From the NCBI RefSeq assembly GCF_026013365.1, contig NZ_JAPDOE010000002.1:1054001-1118000 (forward strand): 64,000 nucleotides of DNA, given 5' to 3'. This DNA comes from Paenibacillus sp. LS1 (GTDB lineage Bacteria > Bacillota > Bacilli > Paenibacillales > Paenibacillaceae). The notes under the pieces are model-generated. The model made no database searches, had not been told where the DNA came from, and saw only the letters and a list, made by a program, of their open reading frames with translations. The position numbers and the translations under genes were made by a program. How positions within the stretch are numbered: the stretch's first letter is position 1; each line of letters starts with the position of its first letter. Shown piece after piece: positions 7,252 through 15,532 of this stretch.

Positions 7252-8403
7252 GTGGAGAAAAAAAGAGTATTACTATTATCTGAAGGCTTTGGTACGGGTC
7301 ATACTCAAGCCGCCTATGCACTGTCCAGCAATTTGCGAAAGCTGTCGCCAGACGTGCAGACGAAAGTGCTTGAACTGGGAAGTTTTTTAAATCCCAAGGT
7401 GGCACCTCTAATTATAACGGCATACAAAAAAACGGTTACCAACCAACCCAAACTCGTAGGATACGTATACAGACATCAATATAAAAAATCATTGAACCGG
7501 CTGACAACACTGGCGCTGCATAAACTGTTCTACACACACACACGCAGCGTCGTGCGTCAGTTACGTCCCAATGCGATCGTCTGTACCCATCCGATCCCAA
7601 GTGCTGTCATATCCAGACTGAAACGTCTGGGTGTACAGGTTCCCCTATGCACAGTCATCACCGACTATGATGCACATGGGACATGGATTAACCGTGAAGT
7701 AGACCTTTATCTGGTTTCTTCAGATGAGGTTAAGTCCAAACTAATGTTGCGTGGCGTACCAATAGACAAAATTCGAGTCACAGGCATTCCTGTACATCCG
7801 AACTTCTGGGAGCATCCCGGACGAGATGAGATCCGAAGCAGATTCAACCTCAAGAACATGCCGACTGTACTGGTCATGGGAGGCGGTTGGGGAATGTTAA
7901 GTGACAAGTTGGTCCATCCGTTGCTAACTCGCTGGCATGAAGATATCCAGATCATTTTTTGTCTCGGTCGCAATGATAAAGCACGGATCAGCATGGAACA
8001 GAACCCGATGTATCGAAAAGAAAACATCCATATTATCGGTTACACCAACGAAATCGACAAATTGATGGAAGTTTCCGACCTGCTGATCACCAAACCTGGT
8101 GGAATGACTTGCAGCGAAGGCTTGGCCAAAGGAATTCCAATGTTGTTTCACAACCCCATACCTGGTCAGGAAGAAGAAAACGTCCATTATTTTACCGCAA
8201 GAGGTTTGGGTGAACCCATAACTTCGCTGGACGTAGTGGTCAAATGGATGAACAAGCTGTTGCATCACTACCCGGATGTCGTACGTAAACGCCAACGCCA
8301 TCTGGCGGAGATCGCCAAGGTTCATCCGATGGAGAGCGCTCAAAGCATCATCGATCTGCTTGAGGACGTTCGTCCTTCATCCGCAGAAGAGGCTCGCTTA
8401 TGA
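7252..8403 (+). CDS. MGDG-synthase/UgtP-like glycosyltransferase (GT28 family)
   Basis: GT-B fold glycosyltransferase related to monogalactosyldiacylglycerol synthase, processive diacylglycerol glucosyltransferase and MurG. It adds a sugar from a UDP donor to a membrane lipid at the cytoplasmic face. The 383-residue product shows GFGTGHTQAA near residue 13 (the glycine-rich acceptor loop with His), LCTVITDYDAHGTW in the N-domain, VMGGGWGML opening the C-domain, and KPGGMTCSEGLAKGIP for the donor site. Start is GTG at 7252 with AGGTGA upstream. It is the second gene after the PAP2 phosphatase, and a strong terminator follows. B. subtilis UgtP supplies the glycolipid anchor of lipoteichoic acid; whether this paralogue does so is unknown. 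Confidence 0.88.
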   Translation: MEKKRVLLLSEGFGTGHTQAAYALSSNLRKLSPDVQTKVLELGSFLNPKVAPLIITAYKKTVTNQPKLVGYVYRHQYKKSLNRLTTLALHKLFYTHTRSVVRQLRPNAIVCTHPIPSAVISRLKRLGVQVPLCTVITDYDAHGTWINREVDLYLVSSDEVKSKLMLRGVPIDKIRVTGIPVHPNFWEHPGRDEIRSRFNLKNMPTVLVMGGGWGMLSDKLVHPLLTRWHEDIQIIFCLGRNDKARISMEQNPMYRKENIHIIGYTNEIDKLMEVSDLLITKPGGMTCSEGLAKGIPMLFHNPIPGQEEENVHYFTARGLGEPITSLDVVVKWMNKLLHHYPDVVRKRQRHLAEIAKVHPMESAQSIIDLLEDVRPSSAEEARL

Positions 8404-8491
8404 TCTTATCCCAAACGGGAGGCTGCTTCCCGCAGGGTTGGTCCAATCACGGCTCTAACCAACGGCTTCAAACAAGCCTGCAACCACATTG

Positions 8492-8524
8492 AAAAGGTGC
8501 CTTCGAATCCGAAGGCACCTTTTC
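8492..8524. terminator. Bidirectional terminator between convergent genes
   Basis: AAAAGGTGCCTTCG-aatc-CGAAGGCACCTTTT is a perfect 14-pair hairpin with A-tract and T-tract on the two sides. It serves the glycosyltransferase (+) and the solute-binding protein (-). Confidence 0.92.
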
Positions 8525-8543
8525 TTATGAAGGAAAGTACAAA

Positions 8544-10091
8544 TTATTGAATGCCTGCTGACTTCAAGTACTCCTGCCACTGCTTGATGTACTCTGCCTG
8601 AATTTTTTCCAACCCTGCTTGCTTCGCCTTCTCCATAAATGTGTTCAATCCAGCCTCCACGTCTGCCACCAAACCTACATTAAGCGGATACAAATATTGT
8701 TTTTCCACTTGCTCCAATGCAGCCTTCTCGGCTTGGTACGGAGTCCAGTCTTCAGCAAATCCGGTGTAAATATCCGGCTTTTTGATTTTGTCGAGATCTT
8801 CAAACATGGTCAGGACATCATCAAAAGTTTTATCATAGAGCATGAATTCCGGATTACGCCATGCCCAACCATTCATGCCTTCACGCGGGAAGCCGTTAGT
8901 TTGTGCATCGCCGACCATTTTATAGTAACCATTATCTACCTCGAAGTTTTTGCCCTCAACGCCGTATTCAGTCAACCAGTTGTAACGTTTGTCTGTCACG
9001 AGCTTCTCGTAAAATGCCAATGCTTTTTCAGGGTTTTTACTGCTACGCGGAATCGCAAATCCGTTATGGATCGGGTGAACCGGTTGTGCAAACCCTTTCG
9101 CATTCGGATATGGGAAATAAGCCAGTTTCCAATCTGGATGCGTAGACTGCACCTTGATTACATCTGCATTAAATTTGTTCGGGTTCTCCCCGGAGAGAAC
9201 AACTGCCGCTTTTCCATTTTGCAGCAATGAGTTGGAAGTATCCTTTACATTCAGCACGTTTTTCGGGAAGAAGCCTTTGTCCATCCAGCGCTTGTATGTT
9301 TTTAGGTCTTCCAGATGCTGCGCCGATCCCCAGTAGGACGTCACGGTCGATGGTGTGTCATACATAATATCCAGTCCATATGGAAGTTGACCTGCCGTAT
9401 TAACCAGCTTGGATGTCAATTGACGGATACCATGGGTATGGTTAGCATTGCTATCCGCGATCGGAATCATGTTCGGTTCATTGGCTTTGATACCCTCCAG
9501 ATATGCTTCGAGTGTCTCCAGCGATTCCGGCTTCGGAAGATTGTACTTCTCGCGCAAGTCCTCGCGGTACGCAATCCCCTCTGTTACATACTCAATCCAT
9601 GTCGATGGAACGGTATAGATTTTGTCATTGATTTTGACAGCATTCCACATATCCTCAGGTACATGAGCCTTCAGTGCTGGCGCTGCTGTTGGCAGCATTT
9701 CGTCCAGCGGCAGGAACGCGCCCTTCTTCGCATAGGATTGGTAGAATGTCCAATCCGCTGTGAAGATCAGATCGATCGGCTGTCCGGAAGACAAAAGCAG
9801 TTTATATTTTTGATCCCAGTCGGTCCATGAGGTGTAGTTGAATTTCACATTGACATTCAGATCAGCCTCAGCCAGCTTATTGATCTCGGATTCAATGACA
9901 GGCAGATCTTTGGGAGCATCCCCAAGCATGTAAAATTGTAACGTTACTTTCTCGCCTTTGTTCTCGGGTGTTCCTCCCTGCTCACTTCCTTGCGTCGATC
10001 CCCCCGAACCGTTATTACATGCGGCAAGCACCCCGGCGAACAACATCAGGGCAAGTACCAGAGACAGGTGCCGAATTGTTTTGTTACGCAT
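8544..10091 (-). CDS. Extracellular sugar-binding lipoprotein (LplA/YtcQ-like)
   Basis: Solute-binding lipoprotein of a CUT1-type oligosaccharide importer. The roughly 515-residue product has a signal peptide and lipobox LAAC (Cys 25 from my start), a Gly/Ser-rich linker, then a family 1 solute-binding fold. I start at the second ATG (10091) because GGGAGG lies 6 bases ahead, whereas the first ATG (10097) abuts it. The partner permease gene is upstream on the same strand, but the other permease is truncated and the upstream promoter region is missing (see 11434-11480). The gene itself is intact, yet it may no longer be expressed or have a working channel. Substrate unknown. Confidence 0.92.
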   Translation of the reverse strand: MRNKTIRHLSLVLALMLFAGVLAACNNGSGGSTQGSEQGGTPENKGEKVTLQFYMLGDAPKDLPVIESEINKLAEADLNVNVKFNYTSWTDWDQKYKLLLSSGQPIDLIFTADWTFYQSYAKKGAFLPLDEMLPTAAPALKAHVPEDMWNAVKINDKIYTVPSTWIEYVTEGIAYREDLREKYNLPKPESLETLEAYLEGIKANEPNMIPIADSNANHTHGIRQLTSKLVNTAGQLPYGLDIMYDTPSTVTSYWGSAQHLEDLKTYKRWMDKGFFPKNVLNVKDTSNSLLQNGKAAVVLSGENPNKFNADVIKVQSTHPDWKLAYFPYPNAKGFAQPVHPIHNGFAIPRSSKNPEKALAFYEKLVTDKRYNWLTEYGVEGKNFEVDNGYYKMVGDAQTNGFPREGMNGWAWRNPEFMLYDKTFDDVLTMFEDLDKIKKPDIYTGFAEDWTPYQAEKAALEQVEKQYLYPLNVGLVADVEAGLNTFMEKAKQAGLEKIQAEYIKQWQEYLKSAGIQ

Positions 10092-10197
10092 ACGCATCCT
10101 CCCTTTTTGTGGTGAACCTTTATATGTTAGCGCAGACTCGCCATGCTTCAGACCGGAGATAATACGAACGGCCTGATATCCAAAGCGTGTTCACGTT

Positions 10198-11127
10198 CTA
10201 ACCTTTCACTGCACCAATCGTAAGTCCTTTAACAAAGTAACGTTGTACAAACGGATACAGGAACAAAATCGGTCCCGTCACAACGATCGCCATCGCCATC
10301 TTGGTTGATTCTGTTGGCACATCCTGACTGAGCGTGATCCCTGTGCCAATCGCCATCTGGTCAATAAAGGTAATCGTGTTCATTGTGTTATAAAGATAAA
10401 ATTGTAGCTGGTACATATCCGGATTGTTAATGAAGAGCGATGAGGTAAACCAGTCATTCCAGTACCCCAGTGCCAGAAACAGACCTACGGTTGCGATACC
10501 AGGCATCGCCAGTTTCAACACAATGCTGAAATAGATGCGGAAGTCATTCGCTCCATCAATTTTGGCGGACTCAATCAATTCATCCGGCACTGCCGAACGA
10601 ATGAAGTTTTTCATCAGGATAATGAGAAACGGCGTCATCAACCCTGGGAAAATAAGTACGGTGTACGTATCCGTCAGATTGAAATAGTTCGCCAGCATAA
10701 TGTACCAGGGCACGAGTCCGCCACCAAACAATGTTGTGAAGTAAATAAAAAATGAGAAGGTATTTCGATACTTAAAGTCCTTGCGCTGAAGCACAAATCC
10801 GGCCATTGTGATGAGGAAAAGTCCAAGCGTAGTCCCTACCACCGTTGTAAAGACAGTTACCCCATAAGCCTTGAGCACCTGGGTCGGGAATTTGAACACC
10901 ATTTTGTAGCCTTCCAGGGAAAAGTCCGTCGGAAAGAGATGATAGCCATCCCTCACAATGGACTCGTTGCTGCTGAATGAACCGGATAGAATGAGCAGAA
11001 ACGGTATCAAGCACATGATCGATAAAATAATAATGACGCTATATGCAATTAGTTGAAACATGAAGGTGAATTCCGAATCTCTGAGACGAGCATTCGTTCG
11101 CGTGTGCGTATTGATTGGCGTGTTCAT
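10198..11127 (-). CDS. Sugar ABC transporter permease (YtcP/LplC-like)
   Basis: One of two permeases of a CUT1 oligosaccharide importer. The 309-residue product has about six transmembrane segments. It carries the EAA-type loop (LIESAKIDGANDFRIYFSIVLKLAMPGIATV), which contacts the ATPase, and the typical C-terminal VQRYFVKGLTIGAVKG. Start ATG 11127 has GGAGGGAG upstream. It lies 31 bases after the truncated first permease and 106 bases before the binding protein. It looks intact, but its partner is broken, so the importer is probably non-functional. The shared ATPase (MsmX-like) is normally encoded elsewhere. Confidence 0.93.
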   Translation of the reverse strand: MNTPINTHTRTNARLRDSEFTFMFQLIAYSVIIILSIMCLIPFLLILSGSFSSNESIVRDGYHLFPTDFSLEGYKMVFKFPTQVLKAYGVTVFTTVVGTTLGLFLITMAGFVLQRKDFKYRNTFSFFIYFTTLFGGGLVPWYIMLANYFNLTDTYTVLIFPGLMTPFLIILMKNFIRSAVPDELIESAKIDGANDFRIYFSIVLKLAMPGIATVGLFLALGYWNDWFTSSLFINNPDMYQLQFYLYNTMNTITFIDQMAIGTGITLSQDVPTESTKMAMAIVVTGPILFLYPFVQRYFVKGLTIGAVKG

Positions 11128-11157
11128 GATCGTTCTCCCTCCTGCCCTGCGGGCGTT

Positions 11158-11451
11158 CTAGAACAAGGCGTAGTCCTCATTTACTTTGCGGATAATATAG
11201 TTGACGGTCATGATCAAAATGAATCCGAACAACGACTGATACAAACCGGCAGCTGTTGCCATCCCGATATCAAACGTTACTTTCAGTGAACGATACACAT
11301 ACGTATCGATGATATCCGTCGCGTTGTACAGCACCCCGTTGTTGCCGATCAGTTGATAGAAAAGGTCGAACTGCCCCTTCATGATGCTGCCAAGCGAGAA
11401 CAACAGGAGAATGACAAAAGTTGGCTTCAGCATCGGTACCGTGATGAGAAA
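11158..11451 (-). pseudogene. 5'-truncated sugar ABC permease (LplB-like), C-terminal third only
   Basis: Only about the last 95 residues of an LplB-type permease remain (family length about 300-320). The readable part runs from the end of the EAA loop (FLITVPMLKPTFVILLLF) through GQFDLFYQLIGNNG and the last membrane span to NEDYALF. The frame is open upstream for some 25 further codons, but that sequence does not look like the family and is antisense to the regulator's reading frame. The N-terminal 220 or so residues and the promoter are gone. The short ATG-started piece at 11433 could be translated but could not form a channel half. Confidence 0.85.
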
Positions 11452-11480
11452 TCGCTCATTACGTACACCGCTCCCGATGA
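11434..11480. other. Deletion or misjoin junction fusing two divergent genes
   Basis: To the left the minus strand reads as the tail of an LplB permease. To the right the plus strand reads as the C-terminal two-thirds of an AraC regulator. Both genes lack their 5' ends at the same point, which is what one internal deletion across a divergent promoter region would leave. Family lengths suggest roughly 1.5-2 kb is missing. A natural deletion or an assembly error would look the same. Confidence 0.75.
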
Positions 11481-12900
11481 CCTGGGCTGGCGTTATGTGA
11501 GAATAACACCATATGATCTGATTACCTCAGATATACGGAGTATGCGTACACACACCGTTCTGTTTTGTGTCGGACTTCTCATCGCAGGCTTGCTGCTCTC
11601 CTACCTTGTGTCTCGAAAACTGTATCATCCTATTGATAAGGTGCTTGTACGTTTGCGTGTGATGGAAGCGGAGCGACGTGGCAGTCTTCATTTGTTACGG
11701 CAGGATTTTCTGCGAGGGGCTCTGCAGGGCCGTGAAACAGTAACCGGAGGTATGCTGGAAGAACGAATGAGGTTCTATGGTTCCTCCATTGACGTTCAAC
11801 GTGCATCCAGGCTAGTATTGCTGCGGATTGACCATTTTACCGAATTCAATGAAACGTATCGTGACGAGACCCAGCTTGTAAAATACGCCATGATGAACAT
11901 ATGCACCGAGACGGCTGATCTCCACTACAATGCGGAAGCGGTGGACATGGGCGGCGATCTAATCACTCTTATCTTCAATGAAAAAGAAGAACTCCCTGAA
12001 CTTGGCCAACCTGCTCCTAACCGGATTGAAGAATTGTTACGTATGATGCAGGCTGCTGTAATGACCCATTTAAAATGCTCCATCTCCTGCACCATCGGCA
12101 CGGAAGAAGATTCATTGGAAGACAGTATTGCATCCTACACCAGATCAGCCGAAGCTTCACTGCATCGTTTGTTCATGGGACCAGGCTGTCTAATCTATAC
12201 CGCTGACATCATGGCTTATCACACGAAAGAATACGCATTCCCGGCAGGTAAGGAAAGACAACTTGTCGATTATCTAATGACAGGCAAGACGAGAGAAGCC
12301 AAACAAGTCTATGCAGACATCGTCGGCGAGACAGCCGCCTATCCGTTTACCGTCTTCCAGCTAGCTTTATCCCACCTGACGATGACATTGAATCATGTAC
12401 GAAACACCCTCAAGAAGAACAATCAGCTCACGCTTGATTCCGTCTCCGATGGTTTAATGCTGCCTGTCAAAGACGCTGAAGACATCAGTGAAGTACATGA
12501 ACACTTCTATCGGATGTTTGATGAGCTTGGTTCCAAAGTCGAGGAGAAACGCACACTGAAGCATGAAGAGTTGATTCGTAAAATCAATGGCATTATCGAG
12601 CGGGACTATGCCGATCCCAATCTCTGTCTAACTTCAATTGCAGATGAACTGGGCATGTCGCCCATCTATGTGAGCAGGCTCTACAAACAGCTCACCCTGA
12701 AAGGGCTCACGGATGTGATTAACGAAACCCGGATAGCTAAAGCTCAGCATTTGCTGGTAGAGACTGAGAACTCCGTTGCCGATATTGCCGAGAGAACCGG
12801 GTTCACCAACAGTTCCTACTTCTACCGCATGTTCAAAAAGTTCAACGGTGTTACACCGAATGATTATCGCCGCAAAGAGTTCCATTCAGAGAACTTTTGA
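11443..12900 (+). pseudogene. 5'-truncated membrane AraC family regulator (YesN/YtdP-like)
   Basis: C-terminal portion, about 485 codons, of a family normally about 750 residues long that has two membrane helices around an extracellular sensor domain. What remains: the end of the sensor (LITYTAPDDLGWRYVRITPYD), the second membrane helix (HTVLFCVGLLIAGLLLSYLV), a cytoplasmic linker, and the AraC helix-turn-helix (SIADELGMSPIYVSRLYKQL and DIAERTGFTNSSYFYRMFKKFNG). The first membrane helix and most of the sensor are missing. The plus-strand frame remains open back to an ATG at 11353 through sequence antisense to the permease, so a 515-residue chimera is possible. In intact loci, such a regulator controls the adjacent importer. 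Confidence 0.85.
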
Positions 12901-12954
12901 ATTCATAAAAAGACATGAGTTTTACTAAATGTTGCACATTGAGCGTTGATCCAA

Positions 12955-13001
12955 AAAGAGCGACCTATGAGAATGAACCATTCACCTCATAAGTCGCTCT
13001 T
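12955..13001. terminator. Bidirectional terminator between AraC remnant and trmB
   Basis: AAGAGCGACctATGAG / CTCATaaGTCGCTCTT forms a stem of about 14 pairs with an internal loop, flanked by an A-run and TTCTTG. Confidence 0.8.
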
Positions 13002-13030
13002 CTTGTATGAATTTAATTTTGATTTCGATT

Positions 13031-13786
13031 TTATTCCTGATCCTGATCTTCGTCAGACTCATCCGAAGCTTCACGAACTTTATACTTGTCCAGACGTGTC
13101 TGCTGATACTCACGCAAGGCCTCTTCACCAACGATCACTTCAACGCGGTGAATGTTCATGCCTTTGCCCATGAATTTCTGCTCGTACTCCGTCATCACAT
13201 GCTCTTCGTTCAATCCATCGCGATGCAGATTCAGAGACAGATTCGTCATTTGCAGGCCAAAGTCAGAAATCGCGTTGAGCGAGAAATCAAACAGTGTCTC
13301 GGAATCGGTTTTGAAATGAATCTGTCCTTTTGGATTAAGCAGTTCCGTATATTTCTTCAGGAAACGCGGGTGCGTCAACCGACGGCGTGCATGCTTTGCT
13401 TTCGGCCAAGGATCACTGAAGTTCAAATAAATGCGTTCCAGTTCTTCCGGTTCAAAAACTTCCTCGATCTGTTCAATATTTGCCAGCGCAAGCTTCAGGT
13501 TCGGAGGTGTCTCCACATCAGCCTGACTCCACGCATTACGAGCCTTCTCACTGGCACGACGTACCAGTTCATCATACATATCAATACCGATAAAATTAAA
13601 TTCCGGATATTTATAACTCATTTGGCTGATAAATTGACCTTTACCCATACCAAATTCCACGAAGATCGGATGGTCATTGCCAAACAGTTCAGACCATTTT
13701 CCTTTATGTTGCTTGGGGTCCAGTACAACAAGATCGACTTGTTGCTCCAGATTTTCTCTTATCCCTTTTCTGCCACGTAAACGCAT
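13031..13786 (-). CDS. trmB: tRNA (guanine-N7-)-methyltransferase
   Basis: SAM-dependent enzyme that makes m7G46 in the tRNA variable loop. The product is 251 residues from the ATG at 13786 (MRLRGRKGIRENLEQ), which has GGAGG six bases upstream. A longer frame to 13894 has no ribosome site. It shows the family N-terminus, the SAM site (PIFVEFGMGKGQFI), and the catalytic/tRNA-binding segment NFSDPWPKAKHARRRLTHPRFL. The C-terminus ends in an acidic tail (DESDEDQDQE). It stands alone, convergent with the regulator remnant and sharing its terminator. Confidence 0.97.
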   Translation of the reverse strand: MRLRGRKGIRENLEQQVDLVVLDPKQHKGKWSELFGNDHPIFVEFGMGKGQFISQMSYKYPEFNFIGIDMYDELVRRASEKARNAWSQADVETPPNLKLALANIEQIEEVFEPEELERIYLNFSDPWPKAKHARRRLTHPRFLKKYTELLNPKGQIHFKTDSETLFDFSLNAISDFGLQMTNLSLNLHRDGLNEEHVMTEYEQKFMGKGMNIHRVEVIVGEEALREYQQTRLDKYKVREASDESDEDQDQE

Positions 13787-13863
13787 TTTATTCCTCCGTT
13801 TGTCCCATACTTGTCTCAGACTTATTTTGCCGAAGAACTGGCAAATTGTAAAGAGCAATGAAA

Positions 13864-13914
13864 AGGGAATCTTCGGATCTGCCACTTTGGGCAAATCTCA
13901 AAGATTCCCTCTTC
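13864..13914 (-). terminator. Terminator downstream of the 66-residue gene
   Basis: Minus strand GGGAATCTT / AAGATTCCC with a 27-base loop followed by TTTTC. It separates the small gene from trmB. Confidence 0.55.
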
Positions 13915-13938
13915 GATTTATTTGGAATTGGGGTCCAA

Positions 13939-14139
13939 CTACTTTAGTAGTTCATAGTCTACCTTATCTTGGTGTGAAAAATCAAATGTCTTTTCGAAAG
14001 CATCGCGAACTTTTTGTCTTGCAGCCGCTTTCACTTTCGGATTTCCATTAAAACGAACACCTGTTAAAGCCAGTGCTTCTTCTGCCGTCAATTCAACAGA
14101 CACATGATTCAATTCATTGTTTTTAACTTGGGAATTCAT
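13939..14139 (-). CDS. Small conserved-looking hypothetical protein (66 aa)
   Basis: I do not recognise a named family. The 66-residue soluble protein has an acidic segment (VSVELTAEEALALTGVRF) and a basic C-terminal half (NPKVKAAARQKVRDAFEKTF). It is probably real: the ATG at 14139 has GAGGTGAT upstream, an extended -10 promoter lies at 14237-14265, and a hairpin terminator follows. No membrane segment or cysteine is present. The promoter overlaps one copy of a repeated ATTTRAATCAACGT motif, which may be an operator. Confidence 0.7.
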   Translation of the reverse strand: MNSQVKNNELNHVSVELTAEEALALTGVRFNGNPKVKAAARQKVRDAFEKTFDFSHQDKVDYELLK

Positions 14140-14175
14140 TCATATCACCTCACGGTATAGTATGGTCCATGACGT

Positions 14176-14239
14176 CAACGTTGATTCAAATGCTATGATG
14201 AATAATACCCATTAGATGGTGTCTGACGTTGATTTAAAT
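14176..14239. repeat. Paired direct repeats flanking the start of transcription of the 66-aa gene
   Basis: Two imperfect copies on the plus strand: AACGTTGATTCAAAT at 14177-14191 and GACGTTGATTTAAAT at 14225-14239, 48 bases apart. One overlaps the -10 of the promoter at 14237-14265. The spacing and position suggest a repressor pair; this is inference. Confidence 0.45.
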
Positions 14240-14265
14240 ATAACACAATGTGTAAACTATAGCAA
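14237..14265 (-). promoter_or_regulatory. Promoter of the 66-aa gene
   Basis: Minus strand -35 TTGCTA (14265-14260), 17-base spacer, -10 TATATT (14242-14237) with an extended TG. Confidence 0.65.
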
Positions 14266-14326
14266 GCAGAAAACCTTGATTTTACGGCCTATTTTTGCGT
14301 TTCGATTCCCTTTTTTTTCAGTTTTT

Positions 14327-14335
14327 TGATACAAT
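14327..14335 (+). promoter_or_regulatory. Extended -10 promoter for the structured leader and ytqA-like gene
   Basis: TGA-TACAAT at 14327-14335 lacks a clear -35. The predicted start falls near 14342, right at the 5' arm of the long inverted repeat. Confidence 0.45.
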
Positions 14336-14344
14336 GATAAAGTG

Positions 14345-14460
14345 AGCATTTTGCATAAATCCCATAAGCGTCTTCCAATCAGCAAGATATGGATCAGGAT
14401 GCTTTTTCCTGTCCATATCTTGTACCCGTGAGCGATTCAAATCGAATAATGCAAAATGCT
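14345..14460 (+). ncRNA. Long structured RNA candidate (closing stem, symmetric bubble, terminal hairpin)
   Basis: AGCATTTTGCAT (14345-14356) pairs perfectly with ATGCAAAATGCT (14449-14460). Inside, CAAGATATGGA (14383-14393) plus CAGG pair with CCTG plus TCCATATCTTG (14408-14422), with one bulged T. The two unpaired sides are exactly 26 bases each, and the 3' side can form a small CGAT/ATCG hairpin. Transcription likely begins at its 5' edge. No T-run follows, so it may be a 5' leader of the downstream gene or a processed small RNA. The layout recalls 6S RNA, but at 116 bases it is shorter than known 6S RNAs. Identity unproven. Confidence 0.5.
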
Positions 14461-14578
14461 AATGTTCATGAAGACACCTATTATCGCTATCGATTGTCAT
14501 TGATGGAAATCGCATAGCGCTTCTTCTTTTGTTCACGTATGATTACTGTAATTCGACAGCCAAAGGAGTACCCTGAAG

Positions 14579-15532
14579 ATGAATGCACCTGCATTACAGC
14601 CCCCTCTCCTGTGGGGAGATAAACGATTCCATACCTGGAATTACGAGATGCGCGATCAATTTAACAATAAGGTTTTCAAAGTGATGCTGGATGCCGGATT
14701 CACCTGTCCCAACCGTGACGGTTCCATTGCCAAAGGTGGTTGCACCTTCTGCAGTGCGCGTGGATCAGGCGATTTTGCTGGCAGCAGACGTGAAGATCTG
14801 GTCACCCAGTTCAATACGATAAGAGATAAACAACATCTCAAGTGGCCTACAGCCCATTATATTGGCTACTTCCAAGCCTATACCAACACGTATGCTCCGG
14901 TTGAGGAGCTGCGCGAATATTTTGAAGAAATTCTAGAGCAACCCGGTGTTGTTGGTTTGTCCATCGCCACTCGCCCGGACTGTTTGCCAGATGACGTCGT
15001 TGATTATTTGGCTGAACTGAACGAGCGCACCTACCTGTGGGTTGAGATGGGGCTGCAAACCATCCATGATTCCACATCGACATTGATCAATCGGGCGCAC
15101 GACACGAAGTGTTACGAAGAAGCCGTTGAGAAACTGCGCAAACGGAATATACGTGTGTGTACACATATCATATATGGTCTGCCGCAAGAGACGCATGAGA
15201 TGATGCTGGATACTGGACGTGCCGTCGCCAACATGGATGTACAGGGCATCAAGATTCACCTGCTACATCTGATGCGCAAAACACCAATGGTGAAGCAATA
15301 CGAAGCCGGACTTCTACGTTTTCTGGAACAGGACGAGTATATCAAGCTGATCGTAGATACACTGGAGATGCTTCCACCGGAAATGATCGTACACCGTCTT
15401 ACAGGCGACGCACCGCGTGAGCTACTGATTGGACCGATGTGGTCCATGAACAAATGGGAAGTGTTGAACTCCATTGATCGTGAGCTGCGAGAGCGGGATA
15501 CCTGGCAAGGTAAGTATTGGAGGCGAGCATAG
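14579..15532 (+). CDS. mnmL: Radical SAM protein, YtqA/YhcC family (MnmL-like)
   Basis: Iron-sulfur radical SAM enzyme of the TIGR01212 family. The 317-residue product has the cluster-binding region TCPNRDGSIAKGGCTFCS, whose cysteines bind the 4Fe-4S cluster. Other family segments are YFQAYTNTYAPVEELR and GLSIATRPDCLPDDVV. Start ATG 14579 follows AAAGGAG. Its stop codon touches the start of a methyltransferase gene, the ytqA-ytqB pair of Bacilli. Recent work, recalled and not checked here, assigns YtqA (MnmL) and YtqB (MnmM) to completing the mnm5s2U wobble modification of tRNA. It probably therefore modifies U34 intermediates. A structured leader of about 240 bases precedes it. Confidence 0.9.
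   Translation: MNAPALQPPLLWGDKRFHTWNYEMRDQFNNKVFKVMLDAGFTCPNRDGSIAKGGCTFCSARGSGDFAGSRREDLVTQFNTIRDKQHLKWPTAHYIGYFQAYTNTYAPVEELREYFEEILEQPGVVGLSIATRPDCLPDDVVDYLAELNERTYLWVEMGLQTIHDSTSTLINRAHDTKCYEEAVEKLRKRNIRVCTHIIYGLPQETHEMMLDTGRAVANMDVQGIKIHLLHLMRKTPMVKQYEAGLLRFLEQDEYIKLIVDTLEMLPPEMIVHRLTGDAPRELLIGPMWSMNKWEVLNSIDRELRERDTWQGKYWRRA

Noticed and set aside
13007..13780. 257-codon plus-strand ORF opposite trmB
   Set aside because: Shadow of trmB; Phe/Arg-rich with no recognisable domain.
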